From Fasciolopsis buskii (taxonomy: Eukaryota; Platyhelminthes; Trematoda; Plagiorchiida; Fasciolidae): a stretch of DNA of 64,000 nucleotides. Below are positions 12,446 through 23,688 of the stretch, one piece after another. The DNA is taken from the NCBI GenBank assembly GCA_008360955.1, contig LUCM01000530.1:66679-130678 (forward strand), in the 5' to 3' direction. Within the stretch, counting starts at the first letter, position 1. Every line of letters starts with the position of its first letter. The translations under genes and the position numbers were made by a program. Below the pieces are notes generated by a model. The model saw nothing but the letters and a program-made list of their open reading frames with translations. It was not told the DNA's origin and ran no database searches.

Positions 12446-15285
12446 TGGATACATTTTCTTACTCGGGCAGTTACATCTTAGCAGGTGGCTGTTTGTCAGA
12501 TGAATTGTCTTTGCCTACTTAGAGAACTCGATTGACGGTTACCAATTTTAGGCCCCAAACCCACTGTCGTCGGGCTTCGAATGGACGAGGCCTCTTTTCT
12601 GAAATTTTGCAAATGTGTGTTTTGATAAATAAAAAAGAAGGAAAAAGATTGTCATGGTTATTAGTACCAGTATTATGCAGGAAATCGACCATATCGGACG
12701 GGCACAGAAGTGGTTAACTGGTCAGTTGGAACCACCGAGTGATATATACGACAAAGCTGAGGCAGTTGCATTCCCCTTCGATTCTCGTGCACAGTTAGGA
12801 AAAAAAAACAAGTAAAATGAAAGTGAATGTGTACGCTTTGATTCATCTGGTCACACGGGAATCTTCCCACATTTGGGAAATATAAGCACTCAAGTGAGCA
12901 GATGAGCAGGATGAAATGTGCTAATCCGAAATTTCCAACTACTAATTAACACGGAGGGAACACGGATGGATTAATTCAATCAGGTGGATAGCGTAAATCA
13001 GCCACGGAAGTCGAGAGACGAAGATCTCAGGGGAAGCAAATGAAATTGATTGACCGCGAAGTAGAAATCACACGAGGCAACGTACCAATACAACCATATG
13101 TCCTATTAATCCTATGGACAAATTACCGAATTCCAATAGAAAAGACATACACACAGAGAGAGAGAGAGAGAAAGAAAGAAACAGCCAGGAAAAAAGAACT
13201 TCTGAAAGCACCTGTCACGAGACTAGGAGAAACAGGTGATGAAAACATTAAGGTCAACTAAAATAATTCGTCAACGTCAACGATGATTCGATCGTTAGAA
13301 CAACAGAACGACTCATTTACATGTACAATTTTACCTCCTTGTCGTACGTTATTGGAGACGAAAATTCGCTTTTTTACGAACTGATACCTCGATCAGAATT
13401 AATGCTCAACACCGCATTACGAAAATCGTGAAAGTAACGCAAAGCTATTTCATCTACTTTGTTCGCAATGAATCATATGCTCGTCAGGTTCACATGAACT
13501 ACGTACAAGGACTTTTCGATGAACAGTTGGTGACCAATAGCGATCTATTCTATCTGACTACAAAGTTATGAAGTTATGAAAGCTACCGCCGTGAGAGATG
13601 GGATTGCTTAGATGACAAAAGCATTTGTACACTAAGAACAAGACGCTTAGAAGGGCCAACATGGGTATTCAAACCAGCAACGGCGTCAACAATGTCCGAC
13701 GAGTGCACGTCTCGCTATAACCAGGACAATTTGCGGAAGAAATTTCGTTCATTTTCAGGGGAACTGGAGTCAATGTTGGAATAATACATAGATAAGACGA
13801 ACAAGCAAACACGCTTCAGCCGATTGGTGTTCAAACCTACAAAACAATCCAACCATGCATTACACGATCGACTGTTGACTGAGATCAAGTTAGCAACGCA
13901 AACACGAGCATTAGGAACCCAGTACCCTGACAAGTGACATGTAGAGGAAGAGATTAGGATTGTACGTAAGATACCAAGAGTGAAAACAGATCCACCACAG
14001 TTACATTACCAAAGTTGCAAGAGTCCCAACAACGGCGGCTTGTTGGTCCATCCTGTTCAGTAAGCGAACATCAAAGAGAGCCAAGAAATAGTAGAAGAAA
14101 GAAGAAGTTTATTCTATCACGTGATTTCCCCGCTAGTCTTCATGTGGATTTAGTTTTTAGTCCAAAACAAATTTGTTCTCGTTGGTTTGCGTCCACTGTA
14201 CTGTTCACTACTAATGTTCACCTCTACCGATACGCATACATTGTAAAGTAGCAGAACTATTCGAACGTTGAATGATGGATTAAATTACTAGTCAACTTAT
14301 CATATGAACTATAACATTTATTTCATTCAAATGCTCGCTAAACGTGCGGCATGAATACGCGGCGGTCGAGCGAACTAACCGTCTGACACCTCGGAAAAGG
14401 ATCAGAAGTTCGAAAAACCAGATTTGACAATATTCACCCGCTATTAAATCTGAACTAATGAGACATTATGAAGTTTCATCCTGCTCCGACTTCCAGGATC
14501 ATGATTGTCAATCGCTGCTTTTCCCGACTAGTGGGCCCTAGTGGCTACTAAGAAGTATGACACCCATGTGTGAAATACGATTTTATCATTTCACACCTCA
14601 ACCGTTCGTCTTCAGTCTAATCCAATAAGATATACAGATGGAATTCTTATCCACCACTTGTTCAGATCACTTTGGTTAACCGAATTCATCCATTTATTTA
14701 TCGTGCAACGCGCTTCGTGTTCATTGGAAACACGTGAATACGAACCGTACAAACGGTTTAGCCCACCTGATCAAACGGTTTGTGTCAGCTAGCGTGTTAA
14801 CTAATCGTGATGGGCAGTTAGCTTAGTTGGTGTGTGTGTGTGTGTGTGGGTGGGTGTATGTTTCGGAGTTCGTGTATATATCTCTGTAGGATGAATCGCC
14901 GTGTCAAGCGTCACCCACCATCCCCGTCTATCACTGAGTTGTCGCTTTCATAACTTCTGTAGAAAAAGTCCTTATTTCCTGTGACCCGATAACATTTCGC
15001 ATTGTGTTGTGGATGATCACAATATGAACAGCATCAACAGATGCCTACTGCACGGCGATCAACTGTTGATAGTGTTGTACGTTTCCCTAACTATTCACTA
15101 ATGTATTGCGATGCAATCGATCAAGTATATAAACTACGGAAGTGCATTGACGATGCCATATCGACTGGTGATGAAACGTTTGCGATCCAAATGCCAAGCT
15201 CAACAATTAAAACCCCATGAAAACAAACAACCTAAGCTAGGACCAACATAAATTTTCTATTCCATTGATATATATGTATACATAT
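12446..15285. other. Spacer; AG and TG microsatellites only
   Basis: AG/GAAA run at 13150-13181 and TG run at 14829-14858. No gene, repeat family member or conserved protein was recognised. Confidence 0.5.
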
Positions 15286-15321
15286 ATATGTTTTGTTTAC
15301 GCATCCAGATGCTACTTCCTG

Positions 15322-15364
<43 letters not shown>

Positions 15365-15438
15365 GTTGAGAAGGCGTACACTGAGTTAATACGTTTATCG
15401 TGACGTTTCGATCCAAACCCGGACTCGTTGTCAAACAT
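15286..15438 (-). repeat. TA-linked repeat with hammerhead-like module (copy 1)
   Basis: Left part (15293-15322) is the GTTTACGCATCCAGATGCTACTT segment also found at 37.7 kb. A TA run follows (15323-15360), then a 76-bp module (15361-15436). Read on the minus strand the module has ACGAGTCC (15428-15421), a short loop, GGATC, then GAAAC (15409-15405). A hairpin is formed by ACGT arms at 15406-15403 and 15394-15391 around an 8-base loop, and GTA follows. This is the order of a hammerhead ribozyme core (C-GA-GA, stem II, GAAA, stem III, NUH). The first core strand departs from CUGANGA, so the copy is probably inactive. Confidence 0.5.
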
Positions 15439-15806
15439 GAAAACTACAAAAAACAGTTATTCTTTGTGTTTTCATCACATACATTTTGTGATTTATTTTT
15501 TTTTTGTTTATAGGGATTTTTAGAGAGGACAAGTTCTAGAAATAGACCACACAGCATTTGTGTCACTGGCCTCAGTTCCGAGTCATATCTCTCCAACCAA
15601 CCACAATTCTTATCACTCAGGCCCTCAACCACAAAGGAGAGAAACACCAATCGGGGTCAAAATCGAAGTAACTTCTTCAGACCTCTACGCAAATTCATAG
15701 CCTCACTGTCACGCCGCTCTCTCTCTCTCTCTCAAGGTACTTGAACCTATTGACTTACTCTAAAATGATAGCCGTTAGGAGTGAATGGATACGGAGAATT
15801 GTGCCA
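15439..15806. other. Spacer with short CT microsatellite
   Basis: A CT run at 15717-15733. Nothing else recognised. Confidence 0.5.
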
Positions 15807-17236
15807 GTCTTGAACAAGTGGTTTGTATTCTGAAGGTGTAAAACACATGGTGAGGCAAATGACAGTGCGCGTATAGGTTAGTAAAGAACGACTGAATTGG
15901 AAGATTTCACACGTATTGCATATTGGGAATGGATGAATTGAACCAAGTGCCCACAGTTCACCACATCATTGTTTTTCTTCCGGAACATTTCTAAGGAATA
16001 GATCATTTTATGCAAGTAGCACAATATATACAAATTCGGTTAGCAAATATACCACACGGTCGGAGGTAGATTGTATTTGTACAATTAAGTGCTTTCCTGA
16101 ACGGAAATTATCCAGTACGTGTTAAGCTAAGCGACGAGAGAAGTGCTCTATCATAGACAATTCAAGAAATATTTTTCTTACGTTACCGTTTCATTCTAAC
16201 AGTGGAAATAATGTATTATTACCACTATTATTATTATTATTATTATCGTTACATGAAACCAAGCTAAGAAAAGTAGTTCGTGACAAATGATTTTCATGAA
16301 ATAATTCACCATGTGATATCATCGCCCAACTCACCATAAAGAAACCATGGAAGCACTGTACAGCTGTTTCATCCAGCTTGTTAGGAATCATGAGCAGTGC
16401 ATATCCACCGCGCCCGAACTGGGACGCGAACCCGGGACGAACGATTCTGAGTCGAACGCCTTAGCCATTACGCATGGTGAATTATTTCATGAAAACATTC
16501 AATCTCCAACTACTGAAAAGTAAAAAATGATTTTGTTGCCGAAAAACCAGTTTACTGGTCGTAATTTTCTTTTAAAACTAATTAGACAATTTCCGTTCAG
16601 GAAGGCAATTAATTACACAAACGAAACCGAGCGGATAAATTAAAAACATCCATTGTTACGACTAACGGAAGTTGTTCATCCACCCCGGGTTGTGTGGATA
16701 CAACACAGCGAGAATGAGGGCAACATGCATTGGGGATCGAAAAAGTGCACGAAATGCACACGTGGAGGATCACGTGCGAATTGGGGTATAAGAACTATCT
16801 CGGGCGAAGGCCAATTGGGAGAGAAACAAAATGAGATAGTCAGCCTCTACGGAGAAGTATATATCGTGTGTGTGTGTGTTTGTAGATTGTAATATTGAAA
16901 CGACAAAGGTTAGCGAAACGAGTCCGCGTGAAACAGCACACCAGGAACTGAGTTGTTGAAAATGAAAGAACAAGCACATATTCATGACCCGATACAGTAT
17001 AACTTCATATTGTTGCTCGCACATTATATATATATATATATATAATATTACACTCGTCAATATAATCCAGATATCACGAACGTATCATATTATTATATAT
17101 CATATATATAATATAATCTGATCACTGAGATTATCAATTTCGTCTTAACGACCGCCAGTATTAGGGTGAGGAGAAGCCGTAGAAAAAGTGGCTGGGTTCA
17201 TTTGGTTCAATTTGATTTACCCGGGGGGAGGGGGGA
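15807..17236. other. First copy of an artefactually duplicated 1430-bp block
   Basis: Appears identical to 17257-18686 at a constant offset of 1450 bp. Within it are a TTA microsatellite (16224-16247), an inverted-repeat-bounded SINE-like sequence (16291-16495), a short GT run near 16867 and a TA run (17024-17043). The block ends at a single N followed by a transposase adapter, so one of the two copies is an assembly product. Confidence 0.9.
16291..16495 (-). repeat. tRNA-like SINE (family B) inside a 23-bp inverted repeat
   Basis: Arms at 16291-16313 and 16473-16495 are perfect 23-bp reverse complements. Between them, on the minus strand, is a tRNA-like sequence with an A-box-like GTAATGGCTAAGGCG and a B-box-like GGGTTCGCGTCCC. 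A tail follows containing TTCCTAACAAGCTGGATGAA. The tRNA-like part and tail are shared with 31180-31300; the arms are not obvious there. The same sequence appears again at 17741-17945 only because of the duplicated assembly block. Confidence 0.6.
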
Positions 17237-17256
17237 NAGATGTGTATAAGAGACAG
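17237..17256. other. One N plus 19-base Tn5/Nextera mosaic end (adapter)
   Basis: Position 17237 is N. Positions 17238-17256 read AGATGTGTATAAGAGACAG, the Tn5 transposase mosaic end used in Nextera libraries. It lies exactly at the joint between two copies of a 1430-bp block. This is sequencing-library sequence left in the assembly, not a genomic mobile element. Confidence 0.97.
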
Positions 17257-18686
17257 GTCTTGAACAAGTGGTTTGTATTCTGAAGGTGTAAAACACATGG
17301 TGAGGCAAATGACAGTGCGCGTATAGGTTAGTAAAGAACGACTGAATTGGAAGATTTCACACGTATTGCATATTGGGAATGGATGAATTGAACCAAGTGC
17401 CCACAGTTCACCACATCATTGTTTTTCTTCCGGAACATTTCTAAGGAATAGATCATTTTATGCAAGTAGCACAATATATACAAATTCGGTTAGCAAATAT
17501 ACCACACGGTCGGAGGTAGATTGTATTTGTACAATTAAGTGCTTTCCTGAACGGAAATTATCCAGTACGTGTTAAGCTAAGCGACGAGAGAAGTGCTCTA
17601 TCATAGACAATTCAAGAAATATTTTTCTTACGTTACCGTTTCATTCTAACAGTGGAAATAATGTATTATTACCACTATTATTATTATTATTATTATCGTT
17701 ACATGAAACCAAGCTAAGAAAAGTAGTTCGTGACAAATGATTTTCATGAAATAATTCACCATGTGATATCATCGCCCAACTCACCATAAAGAAACCATGG
17801 AAGCACTGTACAGCTGTTTCATCCAGCTTGTTAGGAATCATGAGCAGTGCATATCCACCGCGCCCGAACTGGGACGCGAACCCGGGACGAACGATTCTGA
17901 GTCGAACGCCTTAGCCATTACGCATGGTGAATTATTTCATGAAAACATTCAATCTCCAACTACTGAAAAGTAAAAAATGATTTTGTTGCCGAAAAACCAG
18001 TTTACTGGTCGTAATTTTCTTTTAAAACTAATTAGACAATTTCCGTTCAGGAAGGCAATTAATTACACAAACGAAACCGAGCGGATAAATTAAAAACATC
18101 CATTGTTACGACTAACGGAAGTTGTTCATCCACCCCGGGTTGTGTGGATACAACACAGCGAGAATGAGGGCAACATGCATTGGGGATCGAAAAAGTGCAC
18201 GAAATGCACACGTGGAGGATCACGTGCGAATTGGGGTATAAGAACTATCTCGGGCGAAGGCCAATTGGGAGAGAAACAAAATGAGATAGTCAGCCTCTAC
18301 GGAGAAGTATATATCGTGTGTGTGTGTGTTTGTAGATTGTAATATTGAAACGACAAAGGTTAGCGAAACGAGTCCGCGTGAAACAGCACACCAGGAACTG
18401 AGTTGTTGAAAATGAAAGAACAAGCACATATTCATGACCCGATACAGTATAACTTCATATTGTTGCTCGCACATTATATATATATATATATATAATATTA
18501 CACTCGTCAATATAATCCAGATATCACGAACGTATCATATTATTATATATCATATATATAATATAATCTGATCACTGAGATTATCAATTTCGTCTTAACG
18601 ACCGCCAGTATTAGGGTGAGGAGAAGCCGTAGAAAAAGTGGCTGGGTTCATTTGGTTCAATTTGATTTACCCGGGGGGAGGGGGGA
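17257..18686. other. Second copy of the artefactually duplicated block
   Basis: Repeats 15807-17236, including the inverted-repeat element (17741-17945), TTA run (17674-17697) and TA run (18474-18493). It continues into unique sequence at 18687. Confidence 0.9.
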
Positions 18687-19637
18687 TGCAAAGAGGAAGG
18701 AGGAGTGGCAGTGATGAGGGATCACACCTGAACCGATTGGCCACACTAGTTTGGTATTTAGGATTAGGATTTACCGGATCTGTTCGTTGGATGATTGCAT
18801 ATAATAAACGACTGTCATGGTTAGAATGCATTCGGATCCGGAGTCATTCGTTATCGGGAGTTTTCACTGGCTAATTTCATCCATGTTCATTTCCAGTTGA
18901 GCAGGCTAGGATACGGAATTGTTGATAGTCTGTGGTATAATTTTGTGTCAACAACTCTGTGAGATGGCGACCAAAACCAAAGTGCACATACCTCCCGAAA
19001 AACAGGTGAACTTTTCGTGTGGGCCAATGTGTTTCATTTTCATTTTGCATCTAATAGAACACAAATCTTACCGGTAACATTTCCCCCAGACTAGTCATGC
19101 TATAGATTGACGTGATTGACCTTCTTCTATTTCTAGTTCCACCCTAACGAGGATTGCAGGCATCAGGTTTCAGATTGAAGGCAGGGTGGTTTTCAAGACA
19201 CGTTCGGAGGTGGACGAGAGCTCGGCTCGAAATGAAGTATAGTTAAAGGATAATGAACGAAAAAGATTAGACGGAATCAACCAATCGGCTTCGATCTTAA
19301 TCGACAGTCACATTTATAGGTCGGAGGCCATTTGGTTGTTCCCAATTCATTGAGTGAAACGTGTTATAGCTCAGAAGACTAACCGAAGTTCGAAGAATAA
19401 GTGACAAAGAGTTATCGATTTCAAAACAAAGACCAATGCAAAATAATCACAACCAATAACTCATGCAATCCATCAAAGTTGAACAGACTGGGATCTGGTG
19501 AACGTGTCTAGATATGAGTACAAAGCCGCATCCCCGATATCAAATTGACAGAACGCCCTGCACAGGTAAACTTTGGAAATTAGCACTTCAAAATCCTCAT
19601 ATGATATCGTGACCCGCCCAAAACATCACGTACTCAC
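18687..19637. other. Probable ATAD1 intron sequence, nothing recognised
   Basis: Lies downstream (minus-strand sense) of the last ATAD1 exon found. I looked for the following exon, which should start with the last two bases of an Asp codon and encode a SFLRNR..DHEA-like peptide, and did not find it. Confidence 0.4.
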
Positions 19638-19746
19638 CCAATTCATCGATGAATATGATCGACGGTTGTAGTTTGTACGCCAGTGAGAATGTGGCCTCGA
19701 CATATTTTTGTGTTTCTCCGTACCACATATTGACCAAGGTGGAAAT
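19638..19746 (-). CDS. ATAD1: ATAD1/Msp1 AAA+ ATPase, exon with pore loop and Walker B
   Basis: Encodes 36 codons plus one base: ISTLVNMWYGETQKYVEATF then SLAYKLQPSIIFIDEL. It matches the human ATAD1 segment following FINLQ, with the aromatic pore-loop WYGE and the Walker B block IIFIDE, whose acidic residues coordinate Mg and activate water for ATP hydrolysis. The 3' end has a consensus donor (G|GTGAGT) in phase 1, so the next exon should complete Asp. The 5' acceptor is AAATGAAG with its pyrimidine tract about 55 bases upstream, which is weak, but the phase (0) and protein match both fit the exon at 26098-25781. ATAD1/Msp1 extracts mislocalised tail-anchored proteins from the outer mitochondrial and peroxisomal membranes. 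Confidence 0.9.
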
Positions 19747-21499
19747 CTTCATTTGTGTTGGTGTTGTTGTTGTTATTGGTATTATTTTGATGCGGTTGTG
19801 ATTGCGATTGTTGAGGGATTAGAAAGAGGATGCATATTACAACTTGGACAAAACTAGTTGCAAACATACACATATATTCCTGATTATAAGAATATAAAAT
19901 ATCCTCTACTTATTAACACTACCTAATTAAGCATTAATGTTCAGAATAAACTGTCGATCAGGGCTCTTCGTCTGACAACTGTGGAGGTCGACTGATCAAC
20001 GTCATGGCAGTGGATAGGAATTTTCAAACCGTCGGCCAACTTCCTCATCTGGTCGTCATCTGTTTCCTGAACCCGATGTAACTGTTTTCTTGGAAGGATT
20101 TCAATCCCACAGTGAAAAGAATCCCCTAATTTACACGGGTTTCATTTCGCCACTTGTTAAATGCCACTCCAAAATGTAAAACAGCATACCATTCGTCTCA
20201 TGTTCCCATGGTACACAAAGCTTAAACTCATTCGGTCGGACAAGATAACAATCGGATTATGTGTTGTGTGCTGACGGACAAAAACCTAATCTGTGAGTAT
20301 CCAATTCAGATGTGCTCGAAATTTCCACACAAAACAAAATATTTACGAAAATTTGTTGTTCACATCGTGTACACTAAATCACACGAGGACGTACCCGAAT
20401 CCGAGACAAGGGGCATGGATCAAATCGCTCGTGTAAATCAAAATATTTTTTTGGAAATGCAATGCAGACAATTTTCTCAGACAATCACAATGTGGCTCAA
20501 TTGGATTCGGTTGTTCAGATGGCTTTTGTTAATCATGCTTGAATGGGGGCAAAAGGAATGTGTCTGACTGTTGGAAATCCGCGGATACCAGTAGAAACCT
20601 GACTACCAGAAGCGATTGCAACAAGGTGCCTAATAACCGTGCGAAATCCCGCGATTGACTGTCGAGGATCTCTTTCTGCGCGGAAGCTGCTGATCGCTAC
20701 CAACCCTTTTGAATCGATCAGAGCATTAGAGGAAATCCGTTGACTAAGCCAAACGTTACTGTGGCCCAAATCAAGTTAAAGTACAACAGTCTTTGACCAG
20801 ACTGAAATACTTCTGACTGACAACATAGAGTCCAGAGATAACAGATTTCTTAGGCAGTGGGCTGTATCCCCTGGGGGACAGTATAAACCACACACACACA
20901 CACACACTACATGTAGGGGACGAGAGGATTCAAAACCTAAGCAACTCGATTTGACATGACCAGTGGATGAATTTCCACGTGATCTTGAACAGAGATGGAT
21001 TGATGGAAATATCTAGTTTTAGTGCGCATGTGACCGCGTATAGGTTTGCGTGTCTGCACACGCCATGACGGGCGGCGAAGGTCAACGAGGTGGACTGCTC
21101 ATCATCATCATCATCACCGGTCGCGCAGACGATCAGACGAAAGAAACAAGTTAGGGAAAAAATGGTAGCCTTATTCTGTTCCGCACTGTCGCTATGCCAT
21201 AAAGATTGATGAAGAAGTACACAGGTCGGTTTTGTTGTGGATCAGATGAAATGATGGCGAATGGACTTTGTCAATAGCGAAGACGTCATAAAAAGTGAGC
21301 CTAAAAAACAGTAATCGGCAAGGCCAAATTTCAAAGCCCAGAAATTATAAAGATTCTATGATCCGATGATCCTGAGTGACAATTTGAACTGGAGTTCTTA
21401 GTCGGGTAAATCGGAATGTCTGCCTGAGATCTGGCATTTCGTCCGGTACTGGCACCACATTCCTCCCTTAAGACACGTGATCAAACATTGCCTTTGTAT
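19747..21499. other. ATAD1 intron sequence
   Basis: A CA run at 20888-20908 and a CAT run at 21099-21114. Asn/Gln-rich open frames next to the exon at 19746 come from a GTT/GAT-rich tract. No other exon recognised. Confidence 0.5.
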
Positions 21500-23230
21500 A
21501 CCTATTTCCTGTCGAACACATGGGAAGTGGGCCGTAAACGTTTAACTGACACTCTGGTCCGCAACACTGCTAGAATTGATGGCACCACGCCTGTGACACT
21601 GTCACGGGTGCTCGATTTCAATGAACATTCTGCACCAGAATGCAAGTAGCCACAGATGCCTTGTGATATGATGGACCAGAAAACTTTGCGCAATAGTAAT
21701 TCGAGAAAAGTAATTGATTTACTGCATGTGTTCTATCACATCCCAGATGAATAACTCGCTTACGTAGTGCTATCGGAGTGAACGGTAATTGTTTAGGTCT
21801 TAGCCCATGCTCTATGCCGACATCAGTTATGAGCAACATGTCGGAGATGAGCTCCCTTCTGAAGTGGTTCTCGCTTGAAGTTGAAAATCGATCGTTTGGG
21901 GAATGGAACACTGCGGTGCTCCAAACCGATTGATTCATCGATTCTGCTTCCCTTGGTAATTGGTCCCTCGGTTGGGCGCAACAATGCATTAGATAGTTCG
22001 ATTTCTCGGTCTCGCAGATACTGAACCGAGAAACTGGAGACGCCAAATGAGCAAATCTTTATGGATCTCGTGTTGTCATTAGCCATGTCAAAGGTTTGTG
22101 ATCCATTTCGATACAAAACCTGATGGCAGTCAAACATGTCCTCCACTTTTCCAATGCAAACACTATTAGTAAACGTTCTTTTTCTCTCTGCATTCAGTAG
22201 TAATCAGCTGGCGTGGCAGTACCGCATCAGTGCCGATATCGGTTGCATCGATAGCCACAATGAATGGTTCACAGAAATCCGGGAAGTTTTTCATTGTCTC
22301 TGTTTTCTCGGGCACCGATATAATCCTGCCCCGTCCGACGAGGTGATCCAAGATTAAGTTATTTATATCGAGCAACCAAACACTTCTTGGCACTCAGCTC
22401 CAACTCTCCCTTTTTGGTTCTTCCCGAAAAGAATATCAATGTGGATTCAAGTTCATCGACTGATTTTGAAAATATGACAGACGGGGCAATCCAGAACGTA
22501 TTCGCAACAATTCATACTATTTCCCATTCACACATGAGGCCATCTACTCTGCCCTTCGTGGTCATTAGTAGTTGCCAATATGCTGACTGCAGGCCCATTA
22601 ACGACAATGACTTAGAATCGTGTAATTGTTCACCTATCTCTCTCGTTAATGACAGTGGCCATAAATCTTTGTTGGCAACGCGACTAAACACCTTGAAGCC
22701 AACACAAAATCTTTAAGTCCCACGAGAATTTTGGATCAATAACACAGGCAAAGAGTTCGAGATGGTGCTTTGTTGAATGTTATCCTTTGAAAACATGGCA
22801 CATCCCTGCTTCCTCATATCGAACATGACCTTCCGTAGCATCGACCTACATAACGATTTACACAATTCTCGCGAGGATAATTCAATCCGATGTTCTGGTC
22901 AATCACAAGAGCCAAACTGATCATCCGGTCTTGAGAACAACGTTGCGCACTGCTGGACACGGCTTTACTAATGCAACCGGACATTTCAGGAATAAGGGTG
23001 ATGTCACCACACGCACGGACGTACAATTGAACAACTCTTACGGGATTTCAACTCAATCGTCTGCCGTTTGATCCATAGCTGTCTTGACTCAAGACAAACC
23101 TTGACCCCGACACATCCCGACAAATCGGTCATAAATGACGTTTCTTTTACGTCGTAATTGGGCAACATGTTGTGCATTACTGAGACATCTCCAATCACTG
23201 GCAAGGTTACCTCTTCAACCATAAACATTT
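21500..23230 (-). mobile_element. Decayed Ty3/gypsy-type LTR retrotransposon pol region
   Basis: Minus-strand reading gives pol blocks in the canonical order, split by stops. A protease-RT linker (VMHNMLPNYDVKETSF..DLSGCVGVKV) is in 23228-23004. RT starts near 22755 with RFCVGFKVFSRVANKDLWPL, followed by SLSLMGLQSAYWQL (the LDL.SGYWQ block) and a TFWIAPSVI stretch (FGL.NAPATFQ position) near 22490. The RNase H start DFCEPFIVAIDATDIGTDAV (PF.L.TDAS..GIGAVL) is near 22270. Sequence below about 22160 is too decayed to name. No LTRs or primer-binding site were recognised. It sits in the intron between ATAD1 exons 26098-25781 and 19746-19638. Confidence 0.75.
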
Positions 23231-23522
23231 CTAAAAAAGAGTTTAACTAGTGACCTGTCAAATTAGTTCGTGATGGATACCCTGGTCCCTGTACCAAAAC
23301 AACAGCTGTCATTCGCACATCTTCGATTAACAGTTCAACTTTTGTCACGTCAAACGGCTTTAGAACGGTCAAATACAAGTTACGGAACGACTGCATGTAT
23401 AGAACGATTCCAGATGCTCTGATTGTTGCAAGACAAGCATCTTGTCTTCTGATCTTCCGTACCCACCCGTTTTTGCGATGTGATTGATATTTAAATGGCA
23501 ACTTCGCAACTTTTTTTTCTTT

Positions 23523-23688
23523 TTTTACTTCCATCATTAATGAAATAACAACTGTACATCATTTTTCAGGAAGAAGGCCGCGGCCAACAGAAGGCTGTCA
23601 AGTGGGAAAGTTGACCGGCGGTTGGAGAATTCAAACCCGCGACCTTCAAGTCCAAACGCCACGACCTCATCCGATTGGCCACCGCTGA
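23523..23688 (-). repeat. tRNA-derived SINE, family A
   Basis: On the minus strand it begins with a tRNA-like AGCGGTGGCCAATCGGATGA (A-box region) and a GGGTTTGAATTC-like B-box. A GCCGGTCAACTTTCCC-like body follows, then a tail TTATTTCATTAATGATGGAA. It matches the copies at 979, 33317, 61006, 61238 and 61736. Confidence 0.75.

Noticed and set aside
17238..17256. Tn5 transposon end as evidence of bacterial insertion
   Set aside because: It is the hyperactive mosaic end used in sequencing libraries and sits beside an N at a contig joint.
16191..18510. Identical open frames repeated 1450 bp apart, suggesting a tandem gene duplication
   Set aside because: They lie in the artefactual duplicate joined by an N and a library adapter.
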